DNA of 64,000 bases, taken from positions 1 through 64,000 of the forward strand of contig JAGHVH010000001.1 in the NCBI GenBank assembly GCA_018064455.1, written 5' to 3'. Under the pieces are notes generated by a model. It saw nothing but the letters and a program-made list of their open reading frames with translations. It was not told the origin of the DNA and made no database searches. The stretch comes from Candidatus Limimonas egerieequi (GTDB lineage: Bacteria; Bacillota; Clostridia; Oscillospirales; Acutalibacteraceae). The translations under genes were made by a program, and so were the position numbers. Of the stretch, positions 39,550 to 48,950 are shown piece after piece (position 1 is the stretch's first letter; each line of letters begins with the position of its first letter).

Positions 39550-40515
39550 TTATTTCTTCAAAAGAGGGTTGTGTGCATTGTAGAAATCAAGTTGATCCTT
39601 GAGTACTTCTGCCTTGATCTTGCCCTCGTTGTGGATTTCGTGCTTGCCATGATAGAGCTTCATTCTAACATCATGGCCAGTTTTTTGAAGCTTGTTAAAT
39701 GCTTCCTTTGGACCAAGTGTGTAAACACCTGCAAGGTCAGCCTTACCAGATACTACAAAGATTGGAAGTTCAAGTGGAACCTTCTTTGCCCAACCAAGTT
39801 TGCCAGCGTTGAGTGTTGCTGGGAACATATCAAGAAGGGTTGGGGAGATAATAAGTGTTGTATATGGGTTGTTGAAGTAAGTGTAGCGGTTGTCATAGTC
39901 ATATGAGAGCCAGCTTGTTGTGAGCTTACCAATAAGGTCCATCTTGTTGTTTGTAATCTCCTCAGAGATTGGGTTCATATCGAACTTAGCTTCGTTGAGA
40001 GAAACTTCCTTCTCAAAGTTGCAAATGAATTTAGCTGCGATGTAGCAGATAGGTTGGAGAAGCATACCTATTGCTGGAATTGGAACTGTGCCACAGATTA
40101 CGCAAGCTGCAAGGCCCTTGCCGTACTTGGAGATGTATGTGCGTGTCATGAGTGAACCGAGGCTGTGACCGTAGAGCATGTATGGAAGCTTTGGATACTG
40201 CTTCTGCATAAGCTTACGAAGAGTATTCATATCCTCAACCATCCACTTGCCTGCCTTTGGAGGGTATACACCTCTGTTTGCAAGACCACATGTCTTACCG
40301 TGACCTAAGTGATCCTGACCACATACGATGTAACCTTCGTTTGCAAGGTATCTTGCCATTTCATCATAGCGCTCGATGTATTCAGCCCATCCGTGTGTGA
40401 GCTGGATAACGCCGATTGGATTTTTAGAATCGTCCTTCCAAACAGCATAGAATATGTCGATATCATATGCTTTGCATGTTGATTTGTAAGTGCCAGTTGT
40501 TTTAGTTACTGCCAA
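39550..40515 (-). CDS. Alpha/beta hydrolase, monoacylglycerol lipase-like
   Basis: GVIQLTHGWAEYIERYDEMARYLANEGYIVCGQDHLGHGKT, LYGHSLGSLMTR. Confidence 0.87.
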   Translation of the reverse strand: MAVTKTTGTYKSTCKAYDIDIFYAVWKDDSKNPIGVIQLTHGWAEYIERYDEMARYLANEGYIVCGQDHLGHGKTCGLANRGVYPPKAGKWMVEDMNTLRKLMQKQYPKLPYMLYGHSLGSLMTRTYISKYGKGLAACVICGTVPIPAIGMLLQPICYIAAKFICNFEKEVSLNEAKFDMNPISEEITNNKMDLIGKLTTSWLSYDYDNRYTYFNNPYTTLIISPTLLDMFPATLNAGKLGWAKKVPLELPIFVVSGKADLAGVYTLGPKEAFNKLQKTGHDVRMKLYHGKHEIHNEGKIKAEVLKDQLDFYNAHNPLLKK

Positions 40516-40819
40516 AATAATTACCCCCTAATTTTGTGTCCAAAGAAAAATTATATACTTTTTTTTGAATAAGTAAATATTGAGAATGTTATTGTATCTG
40601 TTTGGGATAAACGGACAAGTGTAGTGCAAGCCTGGACAAAAGGTGTGAATGTGTACAAAAAATTTTTTTGGTGTTTGTGCATGTAAATGAACTTCTTTTA
40701 ATTGGTTCAGAATTATAGATTTTAATAATAATATCTATTAAAATATGAATGTTGGTATAGACACAATATGACTTTTGTCTATGTTGTACGACCAAAATTT
40801 TTAAGGGAGGCGTGTTAAA

Positions 40820-41356
40820 TTGAAAAAGAAGATGAGCTCCATTCCATTTGCTGGAACACCGGAGCAAGAAGCTAAGCTCGATGCTTATATCGCTGAGCAT
40901 AAGAGCGAAGAGGGCTGCCTCATGCCAATCATGCAGGAAGCTCAGGCTATCTACGGATATCTTCCACAAGAGGTACAAATCCACATAGCTGAAAAGCTTG
41001 GTATCCCTGCTGAGGAAGTATACGGAGTAGCAACATTCTATTCTATGTTCAATCTTTCACCAAAGGGCAAGTACCAGTTTAGTGTATGCCTTGGTACTGC
41101 TTGCTACGTTAAGGGTTCGCGTGAGGTCCTCGATAAACTCTGCGAAATCCTTGAAATCGAGCCTGGCGAGTGCACACCTGACGGACTTTTCTCAATCGAG
41201 GCTTGTCGTTGTGTAGGCGCTTGTGGTCTTGCACCTGTAATGATGGTAAATGGTTCAGACGTTTATGGACGTCTGAAGGCTGCAGATGTTGCCGATATCA
41301 TCGAAAAGTACAGAGAGTATGAAAAGGAGGAAGCAGAATATGAAAACATGGGCTGA
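40820..41356 (+). CDS. hndA: NuoE/HndA-like [2Fe-2S] subunit of NAD(P)-dependent hydrogenase
   Basis: CLMPIMQEAQAIYGYLPQEVQIHIAEKLGIP, CLGTACYVKGS, EACRCVGACGLAPVMMVN; TTG start after aagggagg. Confidence 0.9.
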   Translation: MKKKMSSIPFAGTPEQEAKLDAYIAEHKSEEGCLMPIMQEAQAIYGYLPQEVQIHIAEKLGIPAEEVYGVATFYSMFNLSPKGKYQFSVCLGTACYVKGSREVLDKLCEILEIEPGECTPDGLFSIEACRCVGACGLAPVMMVNGSDVYGRLKAADVADIIEKYREYEKEEAEYENMG

Positions 41357-43187
41357 GATTCAAGCTATAAAAGCTGACGTTAATGCTAAGACTTTCAGTG
41401 CTTCTGCTCCTGGTCAGTACAGAGTACTTGTAGGTCTTGCAACCTGTGGTATAGCTGCAGGTGCTATGCCTGTTTACGATGCTTTTATTGAGGCAGCAGC
41501 AGGCAATGCAAATTGTAAAGTAGCTCAGGTTGGTTGTATCGGTATGTGCCAATACGAGCCTATCGTAGAAGTAGTTGAAGCTGGTAAGAAAACTACTTAT
41601 GTAAAGATGGACGCTGAAAAGGCTGCTCGTGTATATCAAGAGCATATCCTTGGCGGACAGGTTGTTACAGATTATCTCCTCGTTGAGAATGGCATTACTT
41701 GCCAGTCTCTTGAGGATACAACTTTCTATAAACTCCAAAAGAGAATTGCTCTTCGTAACTGCGGTATTATTGATCCGGAAAACATTGATGAATATATCGC
41801 TCGTGACGGTTATGCAGCTCTCTATAAGGTAATCACTGAGATGTCATCTCAGGATGTAATCGACACAATGCTTGCATCTGGTCTTCGTGGCCGTGGTGGT
41901 GCTGGCTTCCCAACAGGAAAGAAGTGGTCATTCGCAGCAGCTAATCAGGCTCCTCAGAAGTTTGTTTGCTGCAACGCAGACGAGGGTGACCCAGGTGCAT
42001 TCATGGACCGTTCTGTACTTGAGGGCGACCCACATGCACTCCTCGAGGCAATGACAATTGCTGGTAAGGCTATTGGCGCAAAGCAGGGCTACATCTATGT
42101 TCGTGCAGAGTATCCTGTAGCTGTTAAGCGTCTCAACATCGCTATCGCTCAGGCTAAGGAATATGGCTTCCTCGGCGATAACATTATGGGCACAGACTTC
42201 TGCTTCGATATCGGCATCCGTCTTGGTGCTGGTGCGTTTGTATGCGGTGAGGAAACAGCTCTTATGACTTCTATCGAAGGTAAGCGCGGCGAGCCTCGTC
42301 CACGTCCACCATTCCCAGCAGTTAAAGGTCTCTTCCAGAGCCCAACAATCCTTAACAACGTTGAGACATATGCTAACGTTGCTCAGATTATCCTTAATGG
42401 TTCTGATTGGTTCTCAGCAATGGGTACTGAGAAGTCAAAGGGTACAAAGGTATTCGCACTCGGTGGTAAAATCAATAACACAGGTCTTGTAGAGGTTCCA
42501 ATGGGAACAACTCTCCGCACAGTTGTTGAAGACATCGGTGGCGGTATTCCAAACGGCAAGAAGTTTAAGGCTGCTCAAACAGGTGGCCCTTCAGGCGGAT
42601 GTATCCCACTTGAGCATTTTGATGTTGAAATTGACTATGATAACCTTATCGCTATCGGTTCTATGATGGGTTCTGGCGGACTTATCGTTATGGACGAAGA
42701 TAACTGTATGGTTGATATCGCTAAGTTCTTCCTTGATTTCACAGTTGATGAATCTTGTGGTAAGTGTACTCCTTGCCGTATCGGTACAAGAAGACTCTAT
42801 GAACTCCTTGAGAAAATCACAAGTGGTGAAGGCGAACTTGATGATATAGATGAGCTCGAGGCTCTCGCAGCTCATATTAAGGACAACTCTCTTTGCGGTC
42901 TTGGACAGACAGCTCCAAACCCAGTACTCTCAACACTTCGTTACTTCAGAAACGAGTATGAGGCTCACATTGTTGATAAGAAGTGTATTGCAAAGGTTTG
43001 TCGTCCACTCCTTACATTTACAATTGATCCTGAGAAGTGCGTAGGTTGTACAAAGTGTGCTAGAAACTGTCCAGCAAATGCTATTGTTGGTAACGTTAAG
43101 GAGCCACATGTAATTGACCATGAGAAGTGCGTTAAGTGCAGTGTCTGCATGCAGAATTGTGCTTTCGGCGCAATCACAAAGGATTAA
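41340..43187 (+). CDS. hndC: NuoF/HndC-like NADH-binding subunit
   Basis: SGLRGRGGAGFPTGKKW, CNADEGDPGAFMDRSVLEGDPH, ESCGKCTPCRIGT, two C-terminal 4Fe-4S motifs. Confidence 0.95.
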   Translation: MKTWAEIQAIKADVNAKTFSASAPGQYRVLVGLATCGIAAGAMPVYDAFIEAAAGNANCKVAQVGCIGMCQYEPIVEVVEAGKKTTYVKMDAEKAARVYQEHILGGQVVTDYLLVENGITCQSLEDTTFYKLQKRIALRNCGIIDPENIDEYIARDGYAALYKVITEMSSQDVIDTMLASGLRGRGGAGFPTGKKWSFAAANQAPQKFVCCNADEGDPGAFMDRSVLEGDPHALLEAMTIAGKAIGAKQGYIYVRAEYPVAVKRLNIAIAQAKEYGFLGDNIMGTDFCFDIGIRLGAGAFVCGEETALMTSIEGKRGEPRPRPPFPAVKGLFQSPTILNNVETYANVAQIILNGSDWFSAMGTEKSKGTKVFALGGKINNTGLVEVPMGTTLRTVVEDIGGGIPNGKKFKAAQTGGPSGGCIPLEHFDVEIDYDNLIAIGSMMGSGGLIVMDEDNCMVDIAKFFLDFTVDESCGKCTPCRIGTRRLYELLEKITSGEGELDDIDELEALAAHIKDNSLCGLGQTAPNPVLSTLRYFRNEYEAHIVDKKCIAKVCRPLLTFTIDPEKCVGCTKCARNCPANAIVGNVKEPHVIDHEKCVKCSVCMQNCAFGAITKD

Positions 43188-43202
43188 GGGAGGGTGTGCT
43201 TT

Positions 43203-44942
43203 ATGGATATGATTAACATTACAATCAACGGTACACCTGTAAGTGTACCTGCTGGTACTACAATTCTTGAAGCTGCAAGAACTATCGGCATTGAGATTCC
43301 TACACTCTGCTACATGAAAGAAAAGAACGAGATCGGCGCTTGCCGTATCTGTGTTGTTGAAGTAACTGGTGCTAGAACTCTTGTTGCTGCTTGCGTAATG
43401 CCTGTATCTGAGGGCATGGAAATCAAGACACGTTCCGATCGCGTTTTGAAGGCTCGCAAAAAGACACTCGAACTTATTATGTCAAACCACAACTGTGAGT
43501 GTTTGGCATGTGACCGTTCAGAGAACTGCGAACTCCAGACACTCGCTCGTAACTTTGGTGTTGACTTCAACACATATAAGGGTGCAAAGACAGAGGTTGA
43601 ACTCGATGAGAGTTCACCATCTATCGTTCGTGACGATAGTAAATGTATCCTTTGCCGTCGCTGCGTAGCTGCTTGTCGTTCACAAACAGGCGTTATCGGC
43701 GCAAATCACAGAGGCTTCGACACAACAATCGGTTGTGCATTCGAGACAAAGCTTGCTGATGTAGCATGCGTAAACTGCGGACAGTGCATCGAGGCTTGTC
43801 CTGTTGGCGCTCTTGTTGAGAAGGATCAGATTAATGATATCTTCGCAGCTATCAATGACCCATCAAAGACTGTTGTTGTTCAGACTGCTCCTGCAGTTCG
43901 TGCAGCAATCGCTGAGGGCTTTGGTAAGCCAATCGGAACAATGGGCAAGGGCAAGATGGTTGCTGCTCTTCGCAGACTCGGCTTTGATAAGGTATTTGAT
44001 ACTAACTTCACAGCTGACCTTACAATCATGGAAGAGGGCACAGAGCTCATCGGTCGTGTTCAAAACGGCGGCGTACTTCCAATGATTACTTCTTGTTCAC
44101 CAGGTTGGATTAAGTACTGTGAACATTACTTCCCAGACTTCCTTCCTAACCTCTCAACATGTAAGTCTCCACAGCAGATGTTTGGTGCTTGCATTAAGAC
44201 ATGGTGGGCTAAGAGAAATAACATCGATCCTAAGGACATCGTTTCTGTTTCAATCATGCCTTGTACAGCTAAGAAGTTCGAGGTAGGTCGTGAAGAGATG
44301 CAGGCAGCTGGTGTTCCAGATGTTGATTACGCTCTTACAACTCGTGAACTTGTTAAGATGATTAAGCGCGCTGGTCTTCAGTGGGATAACCTTCCTGATG
44401 AAGAATTCGATTCACCTCTTGGTGAGGGTACAGGTGCTGCTGTTATCTTTGGTGCAACTGGTGGTGTTATGGAAGCAGCTCTTCGTACAGCAGTTGACGT
44501 ACTTTCTGGCCAGGAGAACGCAAACATTGAGTACAAAGAAGTTCGTGGTATGGACGGAATTAAGGAAGCTTCTTACACAGTTGGCGACCTTACACTCAAT
44601 CTTGCTGTTGCATCAGGTCTTGAGAATGCGAAGAAAGTTCTCGAAGCAGTTCGCGCTGGTGAGAAGAACTATCACTTCATCGAGATCATGTGCTGCCCAG
44701 GCGGTTGTATCAACGGCGGCGGTCAGCCAATCCAGCCTAACTGGGTTCGTGAGACTGTTGACGTCAAGGCACTTCGTGCAGGCGTTCTCTATCAAGAGGA
44801 TCTTGATCTTCCAGAGAGAAAGTCACATCACAACTCAGCAGTTAGTGTTGCTTACAGTGAGTATTTCGAGAAACCAAATAGCCATATTGCTCATGAGGTT
44901 CTCCATACTCACTATGTTGATAGATCAAAGACAATCAAATAA
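43203..44942 (+). CDS. hndD: [FeFe]-hydrogenase catalytic subunit (HndD/HydA)
   Basis: H-cluster motifs TSCSPGW, MPCTAKKFE, IEIMCCPGGCINGGGQP; N-terminal 2Fe-2S and 4Fe-4S motifs; ATG 43203. Confidence 0.96.
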   Translation: MDMINITINGTPVSVPAGTTILEAARTIGIEIPTLCYMKEKNEIGACRICVVEVTGARTLVAACVMPVSEGMEIKTRSDRVLKARKKTLELIMSNHNCECLACDRSENCELQTLARNFGVDFNTYKGAKTEVELDESSPSIVRDDSKCILCRRCVAACRSQTGVIGANHRGFDTTIGCAFETKLADVACVNCGQCIEACPVGALVEKDQINDIFAAINDPSKTVVVQTAPAVRAAIAEGFGKPIGTMGKGKMVAALRRLGFDKVFDTNFTADLTIMEEGTELIGRVQNGGVLPMITSCSPGWIKYCEHYFPDFLPNLSTCKSPQQMFGACIKTWWAKRNNIDPKDIVSVSIMPCTAKKFEVGREEMQAAGVPDVDYALTTRELVKMIKRAGLQWDNLPDEEFDSPLGEGTGAAVIFGATGGVMEAALRTAVDVLSGQENANIEYKEVRGMDGIKEASYTVGDLTLNLAVASGLENAKKVLEAVRAGEKNYHFIEIMCCPGGCINGGGQPIQPNWVRETVDVKALRAGVLYQEDLDLPERKSHHNSAVSVAYSEYFEKPNSHIAHEVLHTHYVDRSKTIK

Positions 44943-44954
44943 TTGTCAAAATTT

Positions 44955-44987
44955 GACCGGGTCGCAAGACCCGGTCTTTTTTTATTG
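44955..44987 (+). terminator. Intrinsic terminator of the hnd operon
   Basis: gaccgggtcgcaagacccggtctttttttatt. Confidence 0.93.
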
Positions 44988-45037
44988 TATCTATGATGTT
45001 ATAATAGATGCATATTATTTTAGAAAGGTGTTTTATT

Positions 45038-45838
45038 ATGTTTACACCAGCAGAAGTTGCTAATAATGTTATTGGCATCGGTAAAGCAAAAGCAGGTAAC
45101 AAGCCATATAAGCTTTTCTTACTTGGAATCCTTGCAGGTATGTTTATTGCTCTCGCAGCAGTAGGCGCAAACACAGCTTCTTGCACAATTGCTAACGCAA
45201 GTGTTGGTAAGCTCGTAGGTGCTTGCATTTTCCCAGTAGGTCTTTTGATGGTACTTGTTGCAGGTTCTGAGCTCTTCACAGGTAACAACCTTATCATCGT
45301 TTCTGTTTTGACAGGCGACGTCAAATGGACTGCGATGCTCAAAAACTGGGGTGTTGTTTATCTTGGTAACTTTGTAGGTTCTATCCTTATTGCTCTTATT
45401 GCTTGCTACAGTGGCCAGTTTGGCCTCTTTGGTGGTGCTCTTGCTGCAACAACAATTAAAGTGGCTACAGGTAAAGCTACATTGACGTTTGGTCAGGCTA
45501 TCCTTAAGGGTATTGCTTGTAACTTCCTTGTTTGTATTGCTGTTTGGATGAGCTTCGCAGCTAAATCAGTTGGAGGAAAGCTCGCTGCTGTTTACCTTCC
45601 AATCATGCTCTTTGTACTTGCGGGTTTTGAGCATAGCGTGGCAAACATGTACTATATTCCTGCAGGCCTCTTTGCTGCAAGTGCTACGGGCACTGCTGTA
45701 GAAGGCCTTACATGGGGCAACTTCTTTATCAACAACTTGATCCCTGTTACTATCGGTAACATCATCGGTGGTGCAGTTCTCGTTGGCGTTATGTACTGGG
45801 CTATTTACCTTGCAGACGCAAAGAAGGAGGAATCTTGA
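45038..45838 (+). CDS. Formate/nitrite transporter (FNT) family channel
   Basis: MFTPAEVANNVIGIGKAKAGNK, GSELFTGNNLIIVSVLTGDV, GFEHSVANMYYIPAGL. Confidence 0.93.
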   Translation: MFTPAEVANNVIGIGKAKAGNKPYKLFLLGILAGMFIALAAVGANTASCTIANASVGKLVGACIFPVGLLMVLVAGSELFTGNNLIIVSVLTGDVKWTAMLKNWGVVYLGNFVGSILIALIACYSGQFGLFGGALAATTIKVATGKATLTFGQAILKGIACNFLVCIAVWMSFAAKSVGGKLAAVYLPIMLFVLAGFEHSVANMYYIPAGLFAASATGTAVEGLTWGNFFINNLIPVTIGNIIGGAVLVGVMYWAIYLADAKKEES

Positions 45839-46893
45839 TGATGAAGAAGTTGTTTAGTTTAGTGCTTGTGGCAGCATTGATGCTAACACTTTTTGCTGGC
45901 TGCTCAAAGGTTCCAGCAAAGCCATCATTTGAAGAGGGCGCTACAATGGAAACTGCTCAGACGACAAAGAGGATTGAGAGCGATGGAACCGTGCGTATAG
46001 CTGGTCTTGTTGGACCAACTGGCATTGGCATGTCATACCTTTTTAAGTCAATTGATGAGGGTAAGTCACTTAACAAATATGCGTATACAATCGAGTCTGA
46101 CCCTTCTTTAGTAGGTCAAAAACTTCTCTCTGGTGAGCTCGATATTGCAGCACTTCCGACGAATGTTGCTGCAACACTCTATAACAAGAGTGAGGGCAAA
46201 ATTAAAATCATCTCACTTGCAACACTTAACGTTTTATATCTTGTTGAAATGGGCGAGGGCTCTGAGAGTCTTGCCGATTTAAAGGGCTCTAAGATTTATA
46301 TCAGCGGACAAGGTTCCGCTCCTGAATATGTAATGCAGTTCCTTCTTGAAAAGAATGGCCTCAAGGTTGGAACGGATGTAAACTTTAGTTTTGAATTTGG
46401 TACACATGCTGATCTCGCTGCCCTTGTAGCAAGCAACAGGGTAATGCACTGCGTACTTCCTGAGCCAAATGCCACTATCTCAACTTCCAAGGCAAGCAAG
46501 GAAAAGATTACACTTGACCTTGGCAAGGAGTGGGAGAAGGCAGTTGAGGGAACTGATGCCCAGGGAAGCGAAATCTGTATGGGCTGTATAGCCGTAAACA
46601 GTGCTTTCCTTGATGCTCGTCCAAAGGCAGTATCTGCCTTTCTCCGTGAATATAAAGCGTCAGTTAGCAATGTAAGGAGCCAGACAACGGCTCCAGAAGT
46701 AGTTGCTGGTTACAAGATAGTTGAGAGCGCAGATGTTGCGAAGGAGATTATCCCAAGATGCAACATCGTTTGCATCACAGGCGATGAAATGCAAGAAAAG
46801 ACAACTGGTTTCTTAAAGGTATTGTTCGATAGTAACAAGGCCTCCGTTGGAGGAAAACTTCCTGATGACAACTTCTACTACAAAGATAAATAA
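45838..46893 (+). CDS. ABC transporter substrate-binding lipoprotein (NMT1/THI5 or NrtA-like)
   Basis: Lipobox LTLFAGCSK; VRIAGLVGPTGIGMSYL..., GELDIAALPTNVAATLYN; TGATG coupling with FNT. Confidence 0.83.
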   Translation: MMKKLFSLVLVAALMLTLFAGCSKVPAKPSFEEGATMETAQTTKRIESDGTVRIAGLVGPTGIGMSYLFKSIDEGKSLNKYAYTIESDPSLVGQKLLSGELDIAALPTNVAATLYNKSEGKIKIISLATLNVLYLVEMGEGSESLADLKGSKIYISGQGSAPEYVMQFLLEKNGLKVGTDVNFSFEFGTHADLAALVASNRVMHCVLPEPNATISTSKASKEKITLDLGKEWEKAVEGTDAQGSEICMGCIAVNSAFLDARPKAVSAFLREYKASVSNVRSQTTAPEVVAGYKIVESADVAKEIIPRCNIVCITGDEMQEKTTGFLKVLFDSNKASVGGKLPDDNFYYKDK

Positions 46894-47608
46894 AATAGCA
46901 ATTGTCATACTTTGGATAGTGCTGTGGCAACTTGCTGCAATGGCAATAGATGAGGAGATGCTTTTTGCATCTCCTTCAAGTGTTGCTATAACATTTTCAA
47001 AACTCTGCGTAACGCTTGATTTTTGGAAGACTATTCTATTCTCTGTACTCCGTGTAATCGGTGGATTTGTTATTGGATTCGTTTTGACAACAACGCTCGC
47101 AGTACTTTCAAAGAGGTTCTCATTTTTGCGAGCATTTTTAAGTCCTGCTATTACTGTGATTAAGGCAACACCTGTTGCATCATTTATTATTCTTGCCCTT
47201 TTCTTTATTGGCAAGGATTTGGTTCCTCTCTTTATTGGAACACTTATGGTGGCACCTATTGTTTGGAACAATGTGCTTGGTGGACTTGATGCAGTGGATG
47301 TGAAACTCCTTGAGATGGCAACAGTTTATGATATGCCGTTTGCGAAAAAGGTTCGTCACATCTATCTGCCTTCAATAAGGCCGTATATTTTGTCTGCAGT
47401 AGGTTCAGGACTTGGCCTTTGTTGGAAGGCCGGTATTGCGGCTGAGGTTATCTGCCGTGCAACACCATCAATTGGTAACTACATCTGGGAGACAAAGTAT
47501 TACTTTGAAACTGCTGAGATGTTTGCATGGACTGCAACAGTAATAGTTCTGTCAGTTATCTTTGACAAACTCCTTTTAAAGCTCTTTAAAGGAGGTGCCA
47601 AGAAATGA
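46865..47608 (+). CDS. ABC transporter permease (SsuC/TauC-like)
   Basis: Multi-TM; VGGFVIGFVLTTTLAVLSKR, APIVWNNVLGGLDAVDVKLLEMA; overlaps preceding CDS (ORF track 46847). Confidence 0.85.
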   Translation: MTTSTTKINKIAIVILWIVLWQLAAMAIDEEMLFASPSSVAITFSKLCVTLDFWKTILFSVLRVIGGFVIGFVLTTTLAVLSKRFSFLRAFLSPAITVIKATPVASFIILALFFIGKDLVPLFIGTLMVAPIVWNNVLGGLDAVDVKLLEMATVYDMPFAKKVRHIYLPSIRPYILSAVGSGLGLCWKAGIAAEVICRATPSIGNYIWETKYYFETAEMFAWTATVIVLSVIFDKLLLKLFKGGAKK

Positions 47609-48180
47609 TAGAGGCCCATAATCTTATAATGATATATGACGGCAATGCTGTAATAGAGAATTTGTCGTTTGCGCTCCCGAATGCGGGAATTGTGGCAATT
47701 TCCGGACCATCTGGAGCGGGCAAGACAACGCTTGTGCGCATGCTGTGTGGCCTTGAGACGCCACTTTCTGGCGAGATAGTAGGATTGCCAGAAAAGGTGG
47801 CTGTGGCCTTTCAGGAGGCGCGTCTGCTTCCTTGGTACAGTGGATATGATAATATCAAGGCAACTGTACCAGAGGCGAGTGAGGAGGATATATATAAGTC
47901 GCTCCTACGCCTAGGCATTTCCAAGGAGGATGCAGCAAAGCGTCCAGCAGAACTCTCTGGCGGTATGAACCAGCGCATATGCCTTGCGCGTGCGTTTTTA
48001 TACCAGCGAGTTCACGATTGCAAGTTGCTGCTCCTTGATGAGCCGTTCAACGGCCTTGATGAGGAGAATAGGCAAAGGGCAATTGGTGTGGTAAAAGAAA
48101 TCGCAGCATCTATTCCAGTAGTGCTGATTTCACACATTGAAAAGGATCTTGAGATTTGTGATAAAGTAATAGAGATATAA
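47605..48180 (+). CDS. ABC transporter ATP-binding protein (short, SsuB-like)
   Basis: GPSGAGKTTLVRML, ELSGGMNQRICLARAFLY, LLLLDEPFNGLDE, ISHIEKD. Confidence 0.92.
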   Translation: MIEAHNLIMIYDGNAVIENLSFALPNAGIVAISGPSGAGKTTLVRMLCGLETPLSGEIVGLPEKVAVAFQEARLLPWYSGYDNIKATVPEASEEDIYKSLLRLGISKEDAAKRPAELSGGMNQRICLARAFLYQRVHDCKLLLLDEPFNGLDEENRQRAIGVVKEIAASIPVVLISHIEKDLEICDKVIEI

Positions 48181-48181
48181 G

Positions 48182-48214
48182 AAAACGACCTTCATTGCTG
48201 AAGGTCGTTCTTAT
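48182..48214. terminator. Terminator between convergent ABC and aquaporin genes
   Basis: aaacgaccttcattgctgaaggtcgttcttatt. Confidence 0.75.
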
Positions 48215-48237
48215 TATGTTTTCTTTTGCAAAAAGGA

Positions 48238-48933
48238 TTATTCCTTAGCAGCCTTGAGTGCCTTGTATGCGAATGCTGCGAGAGCACCACCAGCGAGAGG
48301 TGCTAATACGAATACCCAAAGGCAAGCGATTGGAGCTGTGTTGCCTGTGATTGCTGCGATAAGAGCAGGACCAAAGCTACGAGCTGGGTTTACGCTTGTG
48401 CCTGTAAGGCCAATGCCAAGGATATGTACGAGTGTAAGTGTGAGACCGATGATAAGGCCGCCGAATGAGCCGTGACCAGCATCGCTGTCTGTTACACCAA
48501 GGATTGTAAGAACAAAGATGAATGTGAGTACAAGCTCAACAAGAAGACCAGCAACTGCGCTGCCGTTTACGCCAGCAAGACCGTTTGAACCAAGTCCGCC
48601 TGTCATGTCTTCTACGCCACCAAGCTTAAAGATAGCGAGTAAGAGAGCTGAACCTGCTGTTGCGCCAAGGCACTGTGAAATAACGTAACCAACGAAATCC
48701 TTTGACTTCATTCCACCAGAAAGGAGAACGCCAAGAGATACTGCTGGGTTGATGTGACAACCAGAGATGTTGCCTACACAGTAAGCCATACCAACAATAA
48801 CAAGACCGAATGCAAGAGCTGTGAGGATATATCCGCCACCGTTTACAGCGTCACATCCAACAAGCATTGCTGTACCGCATCCAAGGAATACGAGTACGAA
48901 TGTACCAATAAATTCTGCAATGTACTTCTTCAT
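48238..48933 (-). CDS. MIP family aquaporin
   Basis: Two NPA boxes: SGCHINPAVSLG and TGTSVNPARSFGPAL. Confidence 0.95.
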   Translation of the reverse strand: MKKYIAEFIGTFVLVFLGCGTAMLVGCDAVNGGGYILTALAFGLVIVGMAYCVGNISGCHINPAVSLGVLLSGGMKSKDFVGYVISQCLGATAGSALLLAIFKLGGVEDMTGGLGSNGLAGVNGSAVAGLLVELVLTFIFVLTILGVTDSDAGHGSFGGLIIGLTLTLVHILGIGLTGTSVNPARSFGPALIAAITGNTAPIACLWVFVLAPLAGGALAAFAYKALKAAKE

Positions 48934-48950
48934 AATTTTTGCCTCTTTTT

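Noticed and set aside
44398-45063. 221-aa +frame ORF overlapping hndD
   Set aside because: Low-complexity out-of-frame translation of the hydrogenase 3' end, no RBS or motif
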